This document shows positions 54,746 to 64,000 of a DNA stretch of 64,000 nt, piece after piece. The notes beneath the pieces are model-generated. The model was given only the letters and a program-made list of their open reading frames with translations, had not been told where the DNA came from and searched no databases. Within the stretch, counting starts at the first letter, position 1. Every line of letters begins with the position of its first letter. The stretch is from Dichetophora obliterata (taxonomy: Eukaryota > Arthropoda > Insecta > Diptera > Sciomyzidae): positions 85,902,970 through 85,966,969 of the forward strand of contig OY986436.1 in NCBI GenBank assembly GCA_963920525.1, written 5' to 3'. The position numbers and the translations under genes are program-made.

Positions 54746-55030
54746 CTTAGGTGGCAATTGACCCCTGTTAACGAGAACATCATGTAAAAGTGACCGGTCG
54801 GTTTCATATGTTGGTGGCAGAATTGGGACAAGTCCCTATCCTTTCGAAACCTATCACGTGGTAGGTTCTGAACCGGTTCCTTTTTCATCAAAATAGGTCA
54901 CCAACCTACTCTTCTTGTCCAGTGACCGGTCCAAGGTGATGATGCAAGTGGCAATTGACTCCTGTCAATGACAACGCCATGTAAAAGTGACCTATCGGTT
55001 TTAAATGTTGGTGTCAGAATTGGACCTTGG
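54746..55030. repeat. Diverged direct repeat, about 80 bp, spaced 195 bp
   Basis: GGTGGCAATTGACCCCTGTT...CATGTAAAAGTGACC...CGGTTTCATATGTTGGTG near 54750 recurs as AGTGGCAATTGACTCCTGTC... near 54945 with about 15 per cent change. The AAGTCACTGGACAGGTC and CCAGTGACCGGTCC words around them are partly complementary. The element type is unknown. Confidence 0.75.
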
Positions 55031-55572
55031 GGACCTTATTCCTTGGGGACCGATCCGTAGGGATCGTTCAGCGGTTCTTAAGTTAGCAGCAACAAAAATG
55101 CTCGGACAAAATAAGGTTTTTGGATACAATACACTTACTTTCCGACACTTAAAAAAATACGGGCTATTGAGAGAAATCGTACCTTGGTGTAATAAAAGGA
55201 CCGAAAGATTCGTAATCTACCATAAAAAAGTCAATGATAAAATTATATTATGATTACAAAAACTATTGATCTAAAGCCAGCCCAAAGACTATATTTATAA
55301 AAAAGGTTTGGTAAGATTGAAAGTGCTAATAAAATAGACTTAAATTGGTTTGAATGTTTTATGCTGGAAATTATTAATTAAAATTTCAAAAAATTTTAGT
55401 AGTGGTCGAAAACTGGCCTTACTGATTTTTCCTCCTAATGTTCTGTTTGTTGAATTTCTAAATTTTTGAACTAAGATTCAACCAATCTTTGCTAACCACA
55501 CACTTAATTGGAAAATATAAGAAAAAAATAAGAACATGGAAAATATAAGAAAAAAATAAGAACACACAAATA
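55031..55572. other. Non-coding stretch
   Basis: No gene is recognised; a short direct repeat ATGGAAAATATAAGAAAAAA occurs twice near 55530. Confidence 0.45.
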
Positions 55573-56153
55573 CACTCAACTCTTTTTTACCCGGTAGATA
55601 AAAAATTCGTGTAAAAAAATACAAGCGACATACGGTCAATTTAGGGATGTGTTTCAAAACTTTGAAAAATCGTGTAAGCGGAAAGCTTTAAAATTTTTAT
55701 TTTTGCCCACAAAACCGTGCAAAAAATAATGATTTCAATATAACATATAATTATAGTATATAAAAACGTTTATATTAAATAAACCAAAAGAAAAAATAAG
55801 TAATAGTACAAAGTAAAAAAGACTAGAAAACCCGGCAACTTGTAAACATTAACCAGTGGTCGGCAAAATTTTCAAGTCAGTACACACACGTGTGAGCATA
55901 AACCGATCATATTAGAATACAGTATGAAACTTGACGGCGAATAAATATTTTTTTTAGTCGTGCAAAATCGAAAAATTTGTTGGTAGTCCATGTATTTCAA
56001 AATCGTGCAAAAAAAAAAACCGGTTATAAGAAGAGTTGAGTACAAATGAAACTGTATCAATAAATTTTCATTTATAAAAAAAACTAAAAAAATAATTATT
56101 TAGAATTATTGCAAAATCGTGCAAAAAAAGACCGTGAAAAAAGGAGTTGAGTG
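55573..56153. mobile_element. TA-flanked MITE with duplicated end, 581 bp
   Basis: The left end CACTCAACTCTTTTTTACCC and, read inward from the right, CACTCAACTCCTTTTTTCAC lie between TA dinucleotides. A third end-like copy (GTACTCAACTCTTC read inward) occurs at about 56028-56042. A block containing AACTGTATCAATAAATTTTC and AATAATTATTTAG is repeated beyond it, so the right terminus has been tandemly duplicated. Tc1/mariner-type by target site. Confidence 0.75.
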
Positions 56154-56239
56154 TAGTACAAATGAAACATTATAAATAAATTTTCATATATAAAAAAAAA
56201 CCTAAAACAAATAATTATTTAGATATATTGAAAATAAAA

Positions 56240-58195
56240 GGTTTAGAGTTTTAGACCAAGTTTTTATTAGTATTTAGATACTTAGCCAACCGTATAGCTT
56301 TCTTTTCACCCCAGAAGAGTAAATTTATTCAGTATCTTCGACCAGAAATAAAGGTCGAAACCAAAAGTCGACCCAACAACAACACAATAATAAGCATTTA
56401 TGCCCAATATTACAAATGATACATTTGAGAATACCTTAAAAGAATCGCATAGTTGATGGCAAAACAATCAAGTTCAAACAACTGCTAAACCCGAACTCTA
56501 AGGCATATGAACTTGACCGCAGAAAATCAGTCAACCGATGACAGGGTGAGCCCAAAACTAAATGTTTGTAAATCTTGAATACAGCACTTTTGTTTAACTC
56601 GTTTTAATTAAAAATTAAAAATACACAACCACGCACACACTTATATTAGTAAATATGCATAATATGTATAAATGAGGTATGCATTTTTGCGCATGTGAAT
56701 GTGTAGGTTCTGTAAAGCGGTGGTAGCAATTTTAAACGTGAAACCACATTAAGACGAGGGCATAATTTTACGTTCATTATGGCAAAAATTGTGATTAGGA
56801 GTAGAGCGTATAATACGCATGTTAGGCAAATGCGTGAAAGCATCAACACACACATATAAACACGCACTCAGCGCCACAACGACTATGAGTGTTTGCAAAA
56901 CAAGGCCAACACACACGATGCAAAAAGGCAAAATAAAAAAAATATATAAGAGAAATACACAATTCAAAGGATAAAATAATGTGTAGCACTTAAAAATGTT
57001 GGGGTGTAGCTGGCAGGATATGCTAGAAGGACACACACAAATACAAACGCACTCCAGCAAATAACCGCATTTGTATGCGGAGCACTGCAAAGCACACCGT
57101 CAGTCGCCGCCACTAACGTGATTAATGGTTTTTTAACAAGTTCCGCAAGCTCGACGCTAGGATCGTTCGCTTTAGAAGCTGCAGCTTGCGTCATGTTGAA
57201 AAAGCCAAAAATTTCTGCGGGTAGGTGTTGGGAGCAAGAGATAAATAAAATCTAGAAGGTAGAAAAGAGCGAAATGAACAAATCTATGATAGCATGAGTT
57301 GCCAACAACGATAAAGCTTTAAGATGATTGGAGCGCAGAACGATAGGAACTAAACACAAAAACAAAACGAAGTAAAACAGACCTCGTTCCACTCTGCGTG
57401 CCAAAGAAAAAGTTTAAAATGCCAAGAAGATGAAAATTAAAACGCCCGCTTCGTCTTGGAAAAGTCGAGGACGATAGCGGTTTGAAACGATAACAGTTGG
57501 CAGGAATCTGGCACGATATTGAGGAAACAACATATCGGTTTTTCCGCTAAGCTGGCTCCTAACCACACATTATAAACCACTTTTGCGCATAAATGCTGAA
57601 ATATGTTCTGCAATTCGCTCACTTTATATACCACACATCATTATTTTACGGATTACTGCCCATATTGTGCCACTGTTACTGACATTTACACGGGCTAAAA
57701 TTGGTCGCCTTTTCACGTCAACTTTTCTAAGCTTTTCAATCTATCGTTAAGCAAAAATCCATCATTCAACATTTGGGTCCTTGCATTTGTGCTGTCAGAA
57801 ACCGACAAACGTCAAATGAAGTAAGTTCGCCAGATATTTTGCTTGATATTTCAGTCAAGCTTTTGCTTGTTGGTGCTGATATAGCTTTTGGTGGCGCACA
57901 GGTAGGCAGTTAAGTCACAGGTCGCATGCAGCAGGGCTTTTAAAACCATAGTTGCTAACAATTCGTACGGAATCATTCATAGATGGAACAAGGATAAACA
58001 AGAAAAGAACGAAACTGCATGCTCCGATGATTTTTGAACACTGAGAAAAGAGTTTAGTTTCTTTAACTAAATGTATTGAGTTTTCTAACAATATTTGTTG
58101 ACTATCGATAAAGGCAGAAATGGTCCTAATAAAGTATTTACTTATTTTATTATTATTATTATCGACTTATTCTATTCTGCGTAAATCAAAGTAAA
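56240..58195. other. Non-coding stretch
   Basis: No certain gene. A 76-codon minus-strand frame begins with an ATG in CAACATG context at 57194 (MTQAAASKANDPSVELAELV), in a locally GC-richer patch. It has no recognised domain and could be chance or an unrecognised exon. An ATT microsatellite lies near 58149-58162. Confidence 0.4.
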
Positions 58196-58197
58196 AT

Positions 58198-58966
58198 ATG
58201 AAGCTATCGGCTCCCAAATTGGCCATGGAGGTTGAGAAAGAGACCGGCAAGAAATACTGTGCTGAAACAATTCATAGTATCCTGCTGGTCAACGAGTTTA
58301 ATGGTCAAGAAGCCCGCAAAATATATTTCATAAACAAAAAGATATCAGCTATGCTGATTGAACTCCGCCAAACAGCATGTTGTCCATTCTATTACATTCT
58401 GGAACGATTTCATTTTCTCGGACGAGTCCTTATACAATATTTCTGTGCCCGACGAAATGCAATACGTGTGGTTTAAGACATAACACCGAGCTAAACAACA
58501 AACACCTCAAGCTTACAGCAAAACATGGTGACGGCAATATAATGGTTTGAGCCTGTATGGCTACGTAAAGAGTTGGAAACAAGGTTTTTATCGATGGAAT
58601 TATGGACAAAACACTATGTCTGAATATTATAAAGAAAAATGTGCTTGCAAGTGCCGATACCTTGGGTGTACAACAAAGATTTCGGTTTTACCAGGACAAC
58701 GACCCGAAGCATAAATCGGGAATCATGGTTGATATGAAATTGCCGGCATCTTATGAATCTGCCGGCAAGGTAACCATACTTAAACGTTTTTGAAAATTTA
58801 GGGGCAATTTTGAAGAGTGGAGTTCGCAAACGAAATATTTATAATATAAATTATTTAAAAAATGCCCTAATGGAGGAATGGCAAAAAATTTGCCCAGCAA
58901 CTACAAAGAACATGACTAGCCGGCTTAAAGATGTACTAAAGAAAAATTTCGGTCACACAAAATATT
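58198..58966 (+). pseudogene. Tc1-like transposase relic, N-terminally truncated
   Basis: The first frame reads KLAMEVEKETGKKYCAETIH, part of the second HTH. After a frameshift near 58395 comes FWNDFIFSDESLYNISVPD (first catalytic D). Further on are a broken HGDGNIMV*ACMA, VGNKVFIDGIMDKTLCLNII, FRFYQDNDPKHKS (second D), then ENLGAILKSGVRKR and ALMEEWQKICPATTKNMTSR before a stop at about 58964. Order and motifs are Tc1/DD34E, a different family from the element at 52073. PDLNP is lost and several stops intervene. Terminal inverted repeats were not found. Confidence 0.8.
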
Positions 58967-59360
58967 AAAAAAGACGTACATATGACCCGTTTTTAAAGAT
59001 ACAGTGCAGTGCACGAAATAAGCTGTGGTGTTGAGTTATGCTACATTTTAAGGTTTTTTTTATTAACATTTTTAATACACTTGTATGTTAAGAAATTAAA
59101 GTTACATTATAAATATATAGTTACGAGAAAAAAAATGCCGTTTAAATTTGTTCAATATCGGTATTATTAACCAAGTAATAGCATTTTAAAGTATTACACA
59201 GAGCCTGCACGAAATAACCCAGTAGGGAAAGTAATCATTACTGAACTAGTTACATAATGATTACTTGGTAATGGTAGGTAGTTCCCTGCTGGATTATAAC
59301 AAACACAAATAAGGCATTATTTTAATATGGGCTTGTCATAGGCGGTAATGTGTGGTGCTT
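58967..59360. other. Non-coding stretch
   Basis: TGCACGAAATAA occurs at 59010 and GCACGAAATAACCCAGTAGG at 59208, a weak direct repeat. No gene. Confidence 0.45.
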
Positions 59361-59635
59361 ACATTCAGCATTACTTATAAGTCAGAGGTGAACTAATTAC
59401 ATACAGCATAACCAATAATTCAGAGTATTACTAAATACCACCTGCACTACCTATAAGTCAGCTAATTACCTCCTGCATTACCCATAAGTCAGAGGTAAAC
59501 TACTTACCACAAGTATTACCTATAAGTCAGAGGGTAACTAATTATCTCTCGTATTACTTGTAAGTCAGAATGTAACCGATTACCTCCAGTATAATTTATA
59601 ACTCAAAGAGTAACTAACTAGCTTTATTACTGCCA
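59361..59635. repeat. Tandem array, about 38-bp unit, six to seven copies
   Basis: Units share ATTACCTATAAGTCAGAGG, then TAACTAATTACCTCCAGT. They start near 59364, 59448, 59479, 59515, 59554 and 59591, with changes and truncations in several. A short minisatellite. Confidence 0.85.
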
Positions 59636-60615
59636 AAAAGAGTACTCGTTGTTTTGTTTCAGTTGAATTAATTTTTTATTAATAAATTATGCCTATATAC
59701 ACATAGAATTAAATCCAAAAATTTTAAAAAAATAAAAAAATTAAATTTTAATAGAAATATTTTAAAAAACTTAAAAAAAATCCAAAAACTCACTTTTGTA
59801 TTAAAAAATTACAAATTTTTAAATAAATCCTAAAAAAAACTACTAAAACTCATTAAACATCTAAATTACAAATTAATAAAAGTTAGTCTAATTTTAATGA
59901 AGCATTTTTTTGTTGATACATTTATTTTTAAAGAAAATAGTTTTATAGTTTTTGAAGCCCTTTTTTGGTTCTACGTAAAATTTTTCCTTCGTATAGCCCT
60001 TCTTTGAAAGTGTACCTGTAACTAAAAATATATAATAGTTATTTCGAAGTAATCATTTGAGATAACGTTGCACGTTGAAAAAAAAAGTAATAAATATCCA
60101 CCCAGGAAACTTGAAGCAAGCAATTCGTACCATAGAGCAGTTGAACTACTTTTTTGAGATCCCTGAATTATCTTTAATGTTTAATTTTCCATTTTTTTTA
60201 TATCATAATTTTTTTCTACAATTCATAAATTTTTAGAAACTTCTGATGATTCATCAGATGATTTAGAAGTGTCTGCGGAGTTAAATTTATTTTTCTAAGC
60301 TTCAAAATATATTTTTCTTTTTTAACTAGCCAAAATAAATTTCTATGCCCTTATTATAATAGTAAATATATAATTATTTCTTTTATAAAAAGATATATAT
60401 ATATCTTTTTTATAATTATTTTATATAATTATTTGTAAATAATTATAATTTAGTGTTAAGTTTTTTAAGAAATCATCTCACCTGCCACACATTGCTTATG
60501 CGTTGTCTTTTGATGCGTTTGTGTTGCGAGAGTTTGAATAATCTCCACGTTGCTCTCTATTATATTCTTTCTTTTCATGCTCAATTAGCACAGCGCAACA
60601 AAAAACAAAACTGAT
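59636..60615. other. AT-rich non-coding stretch with palindrome
   Basis: No gene is seen. A near-perfect AAAAAGATATATATATATCT palindrome lies at about 60384-60416. Confidence 0.5.
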
Positions 60616-61436
60616 GAGGCTCGAGCCATGGTATAATATTTTGACAAGGTAGTAGCGTAGATTGGCGATGGGTAGTTGTCAAAATTAGCTGTTCACGCAA
60701 TTAGTCAAAGAAATGTGAAAAAATAAGCAACGACTTAAACAAAGCTAGTCAATCGCAGCAAACTAAAAGCAGTCATGTGTAATTGAACATTTGGTTGTGA
60801 AAATAGCCACCTTTCAGTTAGAACACTAGCTTCTGGCGAAGTAAAAACTCGTTTCATTTCTATGGTGCATTTCGACAAACAATCGAACACCAATGAATAT
60901 TGAAATAAATGAAGAAGCAACTAGAACAGATGGCAACCCTCGATAGAGTTGATGGCGGTGATCTAAAATGGCCTCCTGCTTTGAAGTTTCATATGATTAG
61001 CAGCCATACAATTCATAAGAATGAATTCCAAAATCTGCACATTCATATGCTAGTTTAAACAGTGAGTTGATCACAGCTTAATCACTCAAAGACTACTGAT
61101 GAGGAATATGTAGCGATTTCCGAAACAGACTGTCTAGTCAGCTGAGTGATTGACTCTATACAGAGTTATTGTTGTTGTTGCCTTCTTGAAAACTCACTTG
61201 ATCTAAAGCTCACAATCTTAATTCATGTAATTATTCAATAGATCATAAAAACTAATTAAAAGAATTCCAATTAACTTCGCGAACAAATTTAATGAATCAA
61301 ATAAAAGTTAAAAATAAGCACATAAGCTAGTCAACAGCAGCAAACTAGAACTCCTTTAGCCATTTTTGTCAACTACCAATCGCCAAAAAACTGTCACGGC
61401 TACCTTGCCAAATAATTATACCATGGCTCGAGCCTC
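60616..61436. mobile_element. Non-autonomous TIR element, GAGGCTCGAGCC ends, 821 bp
   Basis: The left end GAGGCTCGAGCCATGGTATA is matched exactly by the right end read inward. Both continue as AATATTTTGACAAGGTAG or AATTATTTGGCAAGGTAG, then GGCGAT.GGTAGTTG.CAAAA, so the inverted repeats reach about 75 bp with gaps. AGCTAGTCAA.GCAGCAAACTA recurs inverted and direct inside. The repeat fragment shared with 2590-2720 is internal. No clear target duplication and no transposase. Confidence 0.75.
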
Positions 61437-61439
61437 GAA

Positions 61440-61613
61440 CAAGGCTAATTTATAAGGTTGTGGTAAGAGTGAGCTCGGTCGAACTGTCAGAATAGATGAA
61501 AAGAAATCAAGAAAAAGAATGCATAGAACAAAGAAAAGCACAGTGACAGTTCGAACAAAGGCGGAAAAAGAGTGCAATTCTCTCAAGTGCCACAACCTTA
61601 TAAATGAGCCTTG
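61440..61613. mobile_element. 174-bp MITE, CAAGGCTAATTTATAAGG ends
   Basis: The left end CAAGGCTAATTTATAAGGTT and, read inward from the right, CAAGGCTCATTTATAAGGTT share 23 of 24 bases. Subterminal CGAACTGTCAG and CTGACAGTTCG-like words form a second inverted pair. The flanking octamers GCCTCGAA and GCCTCCAG match at six positions, possibly a decayed hAT-type duplication. Confidence 0.75.
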
Positions 61614-63600
61614 GCCTCCAGCAAGCTGAAAAGTGAGATATATTTAAAAGCAGAGCGGCGCTCCAAAAAAAGCAAAAGAAAAAATTTTATTTTTTTGATA
61701 TGTATGTCTTAACCCAACAAAGACGATGATTCCATATGGCATCACTAAGTCGGATGTTGCAAAACTAACCGTATCACATAAAAATTAGTCAAAATAACAA
61801 TTAGGACATGTGTGAAAAAATTGTCCCGTCTTTAAGGCGTTAAAGAGATTGGTAAAAAAACGTCCGTGGTGAAGCTGCGGACAACAGTAGCCTGCTAGTT
61901 TTAGAATAAACTTGATCAACAGCACGAATGGAAATCACTTTGAGCATCAAAGATCTAGAAATTGCACTTTACGCATCGAAACCGATCTCAAGACAGAGCA
62001 ATAATTGAATGCGCATTTTTTTATTCTCTTATCATCTCTTATTCAGTTGTTGTTTATGTTTGAGGAAACAAAAACCATTTTTAAAAATTGAAAACATGAA
62101 CCGACATAACAAAACAAAATGTATTTTTGTTGTTAATTATCAGGTTTTACAGCTTAAGTCATTTATTTTCAAATCATAAGCGAGGGCGTAAGGTTTTGAG
62201 TTGATAGGCTACATTCACGGCTGTTGTTTCCGGGAATTTTGTTTGACATTATTTATTTACAAATTGTAAGCGAAGGCGTTATGACATGTGCTTACAGGAT
62301 AACTAGGTACTGAACTAGTTATGGAAGTAATTTAAAAAAAAAACTCAAATACTTTTAATTTCATTATTGAGGCTCAATAGCGACATTAAATTTAAGCCTA
62401 ATTTTACAAACAAATGGCACCTCATCTTATTTGACATTGGTTGCATTCTATCCGAAAAAGCGCTCAGGTAGCGAAGTAGCATAAAATATTTTCGCCATAT
62501 AAGATTGCGACCGCTCAGGGAATATGTTCTGTGAGCGCATACCATTCAGCCCGAAAGTTGTGCAACAGTTCCTTCCGCTGAATGCAGCCATTACTTCAGA
62601 TTCCATTATCTTGATAAATTAATAAGACTTTTTCTATAGAATTTGATGGAGTTTTATTTAAAAAAAATAAGGAAATTATATCCAAATTTAGAAATATTTT
62701 TTTCCTTGAACTGTTATTTTAAAAATAATACAAAAACTGTATCATTGTAAAGGCCAATTTGTGGTCTTTTAGTAATCGTGTGGTTTATGATATTCAGATG
62801 CTTCGTAGAAAGTTATTCTTTTTTATTTTGTAAAAATCATGTAATACAAAAACATAAGAAATGGGTAAAAAAAACGTTAAAGAACGGTTCGTTCAGGCAT
62901 ACTGTAATGATAACTATAACCAAATAAACATTAGTCTCAACAAGAAGCCCTTACTTTTGACTCAAAATACGTTATTATGTTTTAAAAACCAAATATTTGT
63001 TTTGCTTTTAGGAAAAAGGCCTTTTGTTAGCTTTATTTAAATATAAGTTGATAGAAACAAATACTTTTCTCAGTGTATTGGCTGCCATTTTACAAAGGCA
63101 CTTTTAACACACACTCGCACTTAAATGTTGGTTAGTACGCTGCAGCGGCACAAAAACTAGCACACACATCAATAGCTGCCAAAAGGAAACCGCTTGCAGG
63201 CAACTTGGCCAGAAAAAGCAAAGAATCAGCAGCAAAGGCATGAAATTTAAATGGATGACGCATGAAAAACGGCGGAAAACAAAAAGATCACGAAAATGGT
63301 AAAGAAATTTGCCTACGTCATGATTAACTTCCGTTCAGCACTAACATTCATCGTATCACAGACATGTGTTGTGATGCACGTTAAAACATCACGTTAGTCC
63401 GTACACAACGAAGATACAAAGCATTGAGTGCCAGCACATTTTAAAGAGTTTTTGGAGCTGACTGCTTTTGGAATTGCAAAAAATGTCAGCATAAACGAAA
63501 CAGCTGAATTACTATTAAAAGAACCTTTCAGGCAAGACCTTGGCTTGAATACGCTTTTTCTATCCCATTGATGTTCAAAGAAGTTGTAGGAAAACAGAAA
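61614..63600. other. Non-coding stretch with a short direct repeat
   Basis: No gene is recognised. TCATTTATTTTCAAATCATAAGCGAGGGCG near 62159 recurs as a diverged CATTATTTATTTACAAATTG-TAAGCGAAGGCG near 62248. The minus-strand frame at 62345-62545 has no recognisable domain. Confidence 0.45.
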
Positions 63601-63604
63601 ATGT

Positions 63605-64000
63605 TAAAATTAATGAGTCATTTGTTTTGAAAGTATTGTATCGCCTTCAAAGTAGGTCCCTGTCCCTTTGGAAATAGTAATACACATATGGCAATGAATA
63701 ATTCCACCCTCAACACCTTTTCTAGAATCAACTTTAGTTCCCGCCGCAAATTCTACTTTATGTCTTCTACAGATTGAAAACAGACGCCTCAAAATAGTAG
63801 TTTGACTTTCTAAAAGATAAAACAGTAGGCCGGCGCCATATACGGTGAATATAGTGATTGTTCTATGGTATTTGTTGAGTTTTTGGCCAGAATTTTGGTC
63901 ACAATGATAGTCTTGTGGGATGGTGCGTTATTAGTTTTCTTTCTACAAATCTAGCCCTTTCGACGAATTCGCTCTCTCAAACGCCGCATAACGCTGAGAT
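63605..64000 (-). pseudogene. Mariner-type transposase C-terminal half, decayed, runs off window
   Basis: On the minus strand from the window edge: VMRRLRERIRRKG, then NNAPSHKTIIVTKILAKNST, QSLYSPYMAPAYCFIF, FQSVEDIK, and in a shifted frame GVEGGIIHCHMCITISKGTG followed by TYFEGD. The mariner order is LR..ir.KrP / HDNAPAH / YSPDlAP.DfflF / ...Ci...G.YFEGD. The second catalytic D is N (NNAPSH) and the third D position is Y (APAY), with stops and a frameshift, so it cannot be active. The N-terminal part lies beyond 64000. Confidence 0.8.

Noticed and set aside
56964..57194. 76-aa minus-strand frame with good start context
   Set aside because: No domain, signal peptide or splice partner could be supported; kept only as a note in the stretch entry.
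1..64000. CRISPR array, bacterial operon or prophage
   Set aside because: Short tandem arrays lack spacer structure, and all coding traces are eukaryotic transposons or a semaphorin exon.

Overview
Kind of sequence. This is strongly AT-rich eukaryotic DNA made mostly of transposable elements, their relics, miniature inverted-repeat elements (MITEs) and tandem repeats. There is no operon structure and no CRISPR. The elements (Helitron ending in CTAGT, jockey-clade LINE with CCHC knuckles, Tc1, mariner, hAT and PIF/Harbinger debris), the GTT/CA microsatellites and one short 135-nt intron candidate suggest a higher fly. A tephritid-like genome is a guess that cannot be settled from this window. 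All family assignments come from motifs recognised by eye, with no database search.

Host gene. The only convincing host coding sequence is one 109-nt minus-strand exon at 20806-20914. It has consensus splice sites and encodes a sema-domain segment, so the window is probably intronic DNA of a semaphorin gene read right to left. A second candidate exon end lies at 21050-21066.

Layout. 1-9 kb: a minisatellite, a broken hAT transposase C-terminus, a MITE inside another MITE, and a GGCCGCG-TIR element. 9.4-11.1 kb: first copy of a palindrome-rich 'ACGAAT' element carrying tRNA-like modules, itself interrupted by a truncated LINE. 12.7-16.5 kb: a 1.6-kb foldback palindrome between direct repeats and another tRNA-like module. 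17.8-20.2 kb: a hAT element inside a TTAA-type element. 20.8-23.1 kb: the semaphorin exon, then a CACTGA-TIR element. 23.9-26.7 kb: relics of three transposase/RT families. 27.1-28.8 kb: a non-autonomous Helitron. 35.9-36.9 kb: a hAT element with perfect 8-bp target duplications. 38.8-40.2 kb: a (GGTTAT)n hexamer satellite. 43.9-53.8 kb: a jockey-like LINE carrying several later insertions. These are ACGAAT copy 2 (which itself holds an intact-looking 944-aa LINE ORF and a 133-bp hAT MITE), two MITEs in ORF2, and a Tc1 element with 221-bp ITRs. 54-64 kb: more MITEs, a Tc1-like relic, a roughly 38-bp tandem array and a mariner relic running off the window end.

How it fits together. The elements form a layered insertion record. 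Several insertions have an inferable empty site: CTAATGAT at 10181 for the hAT MITE, and restored reading frames across the two ORF2 MITEs. Relative ages can therefore be read directly. The unusual component is the set of palindrome-array elements that carry B-box tRNA-like modules, present in one copy and absent from the other.
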